DNA from: Bacteroidota bacterium
GTDB taxonomy: Bacteria; Bacteroidota; Bacteroidia; Flavobacteriales; Weeksellaceae
Assembly: GCA_023458415.1 (NCBI GenBank)
Contig: JAEWZO010000018.1
Coordinates: 1 to 14,625 of the forward strand
Direction: 5' to 3'
DNA length: 14,625 bases
Below, one piece after another: positions 13,851 through 14,625 of this stretch. The first letter of the stretch is position 1; the number at the start of each line of letters is the position of its first letter. Below the pieces are notes generated by a model, which saw only the letters and a list, made by a program, of their open reading frames with translations, ran no database searches and was not told where the DNA came from. Made by a program: the position numbers and the translations under genes.

Positions 13851-13896
13851 ACCGCCTGATGTGCGACGTCCGCGCAGCGGCGGCACATCAGGCGGT
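13851..13896. repeat. Hairpin A of a REP-like block
   Basis: ACCGCCTGATGTGC (13851-13864) and GCACATCAGGCGGT (13883-13896) form a perfect 14-bp stem. The intervening bases contain a further small stem, CCGC/GCGG (13870-13880), so the whole folds as one long hairpin. The G+C is far above that of the flanks. Confidence 0.75.
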
Positions 13897-13906
13897 GCAA
13901 GCCGCC
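13891..13906. repeat. Alternative short stem linking hairpins A and B
   Basis: GGCGG (13891-13895) can pair with CCGCC (13902-13906). This competes with the outer part of hairpin A, so the block could switch between two folds as RNA or single-stranded DNA. Confidence 0.35.
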
Positions 13907-13909
13907 GGG

Positions 13910-13950
13910 CCGATGTGGCGAAAGGAGTGGAGCGGATTTCGCCACATCGG
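13910..13950. repeat. Hairpin B of a REP-like block
   Basis: CCGATGTGGCGAAA (13910-13923) and TTTCGCCACATCGG (13937-13950) form a perfect 14-bp stem with a 13-base purine-rich loop. It starts 13 bases after hairpin A. Both stems carry related GATGTG/CACATC cores. Confidence 0.75.
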
Positions 13951-14011
13951 AAAAAGTATTGGCGAAGTGCGGGCTACTTTGCTGACATTTTCAAAGGAAA
14001 ACCGAACCTGA

Positions 14012-14071
14012 GCAAAATGCTTTTTCAGATTTCTAAATTACGGAAAATAGAAATATGAAAAGCATTTTTGC
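14012..14071. repeat. Long imperfect inverted repeat
   Basis: GCAAAATGCTTTTTCAGATTTC (arm ending 14033) pairs with GAAATATGAAAAGCATTTTTGC (arm starting 14050), with two single-base bulges and one mismatch, around 16 bases. It could be a hairpin or the terminal repeat of a small element. Confidence 0.5.
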
Positions 14072-14117
14072 GAATTTTGTTAACTGAATGCGCAAAGACA
14101 ATATTCACCCCGTTTTT

Positions 14118-14147
14118 TGCCAATACAATGTTGGCAGAAGTTTTTTT
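14118..14147 (+). terminator. Hairpin plus T-run at the edge of the AT-rich gene
   Basis: TGCCAA (14118-14123) and TTGGCA (14131-14136) form a 6-bp stem with a 7-base loop. GAAG and seven Ts follow, overlapping the stop codon of the minus-strand gene. No plus-strand gene ends here, so it may be a structural element of a repeat rather than a terminator. Confidence 0.3.
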
Positions 14148-14625
14148 ATTGAATTTGTTTGGTGGAAACAAGTTCTTTTCTTTCTTCAATAATTTTGTAA
14201 GTTTTTTGATAGCACTTATTTGCATTATCATCTCGTACTTCTAAAATTTCGCCAATTTTATGGAATGAGTTTTTGTCATATTCATTTTTTGCTGATAACA
14301 ATTCATAAAATGTATAACTTCCATTACAAATTCCACCCGAACCATAAATGATAATCCTTTTCTTGTCGTAGTCAATTTTAGACATTTCATCTAATGAAAT
14401 ATAAGGTTCTTTATATGTTTTTCCATACAATTCACTTTCCAAATCTCCATAATCAAATCCAAATACTTTAAAAGTAGCTACTCCTCTTTGACCGTTGTCA
14501 ATTTCTGTAAATATCAGTTCTTTTTCATTATCAAAGTCAATATCTTGGAAGAAAAATGGAACATTTGTTTTACCAAAATCACTTTCATCATTTGTAAATT
14601 TATTGGCGTCATATATTAATTCAAT
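14146..14625 (-). CDS. Hypothetical protein with an acidic DxDxD loop (5' end outside window)
   Basis: The minus-strand frame is open from the right edge to TAA at 14146, giving at least 159 residues. A TTG at 14442 is only internal. The visible part begins IELIYDANKF and contains VPFFFQDIDFDNEKELIFTE followed by DNGQRG. The DIDFDNEKE stretch resembles the calcium-type DxDxDG loops of FG-GAP/EF-hand-like proteins, common in secreted or lipid-anchored proteins of unknown function. Further on, IIIYGSGGICNGSYTFYELL has a single Cys and a Gly-rich turn. G+C over 14161-14625 is about 28% by hand count, clearly lower than the neighbouring genes, and the gene lies next to a hairpin-rich block; both suggest recent acquisition. 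The N-terminus and any signal peptide are not visible. Confidence 0.72.
   Translation of the reverse strand: MELIYDANKFTNDESDFGKTNVPFFFQDIDFDNEKELIFTEIDNGQRGVATFKVFGFDYGDLESELYGKTYKEPYISLDEMSKIDYDKKRIIIYGSGGICNGSYTFYELLSAKNEYDKNSFHKIGEILEVRDDNANKCYQKTYKIIEERKELVSTKQIQ

Noticed and set aside
13861..14058. 65-codon frame through the hairpin block (MRRPRSGGTS...)
   Set aside because: Its first half is just translated palindromes. A frame here may recur wherever the repeat does, but there is no coding evidence.
14070..14140. Integron attC-like site near GTTAACT and TGCCAAC/GTTGGCA
   Set aside because: The core-site pattern RYYYAAC / GTTRRRY is not met on either strand, and no integrase is present.
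13257..14145. CRISPR array or transposase
   Set aside because: There are no regularly spaced direct repeats; the repeats are inverted, and no transposase-like frame exists.

Overview
The window looks like chromosome from a Flavobacteriia bacterium, most likely Weeksellaceae (Chryseobacterium/Kaistella-like). The reasons are moderate-to-low G+C, almost no Shine-Dalgarno sequences, several -7 elements of the Bacteroidota type TAnnTTTG, signal peptides ending in SAQ/FAQ, a lipoprotein with a flavobacterial surface-export-like sequence, and protein families typical of that group. The genus is inferred from protein flavour only.

Layout, left to right. (1) 1-3558: the 3' part of a large alpha-2-macroglobulin-like gene, then a DoxX membrane protein and an unknown secreted protein, closed by a strong terminator. 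(2) 3626-5970: a plus-strand run of small genes (DUF1569/DinB-like, unknown secreted protein, a frameshifted small membrane protein, two VOC-fold proteins), closed by a terminator and followed by a perfect GC-rich palindrome. (3) 6071-6955: a DUF1801 protein and a convergent HxlR-type regulator sharing a bidirectional terminator. (4) 7118-9577, minus strand: a PcaF/PaaJ-like thiolase, a FUSC-like membrane protein and a truncated metallo-beta-lactamase-fold protein. The tail of that last protein looks like the C-terminus of a 3-oxoacid CoA-transferase subunit B, so this block may be the scar of a deletion in a thiolase/CoA-transferase locus. (5) 9691-13314, plus strand: SRPBCC/AHSA1-like protein, a lipoprotein glutamine cyclotransferase, an unknown secreted protein, a deoxynucleoside kinase and an ArsC/Spx-like thioredoxin-fold protein, several with their own terminators or promoter-like sequences. 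(6) 13394-14625: an accessory-looking end. It holds a promoterless 84-codon C-terminal gene fragment with its own terminator, about 445 bases without a gene but full of long hairpins (REP-like), and an AT-rich (about 28% G+C by hand count) partial gene running off the right edge.

Most genes are ordinary housekeeping or small stress/unknown genes. I see no CRISPR array, phage, transposase, toxin-antitoxin pair or complete defence system. The most interesting signals are signs of genome rearrangement: the chimeric hydrolase, the orphan C-terminus, the frameshifted membrane gene, and the hairpin block next to a compositionally foreign gene.
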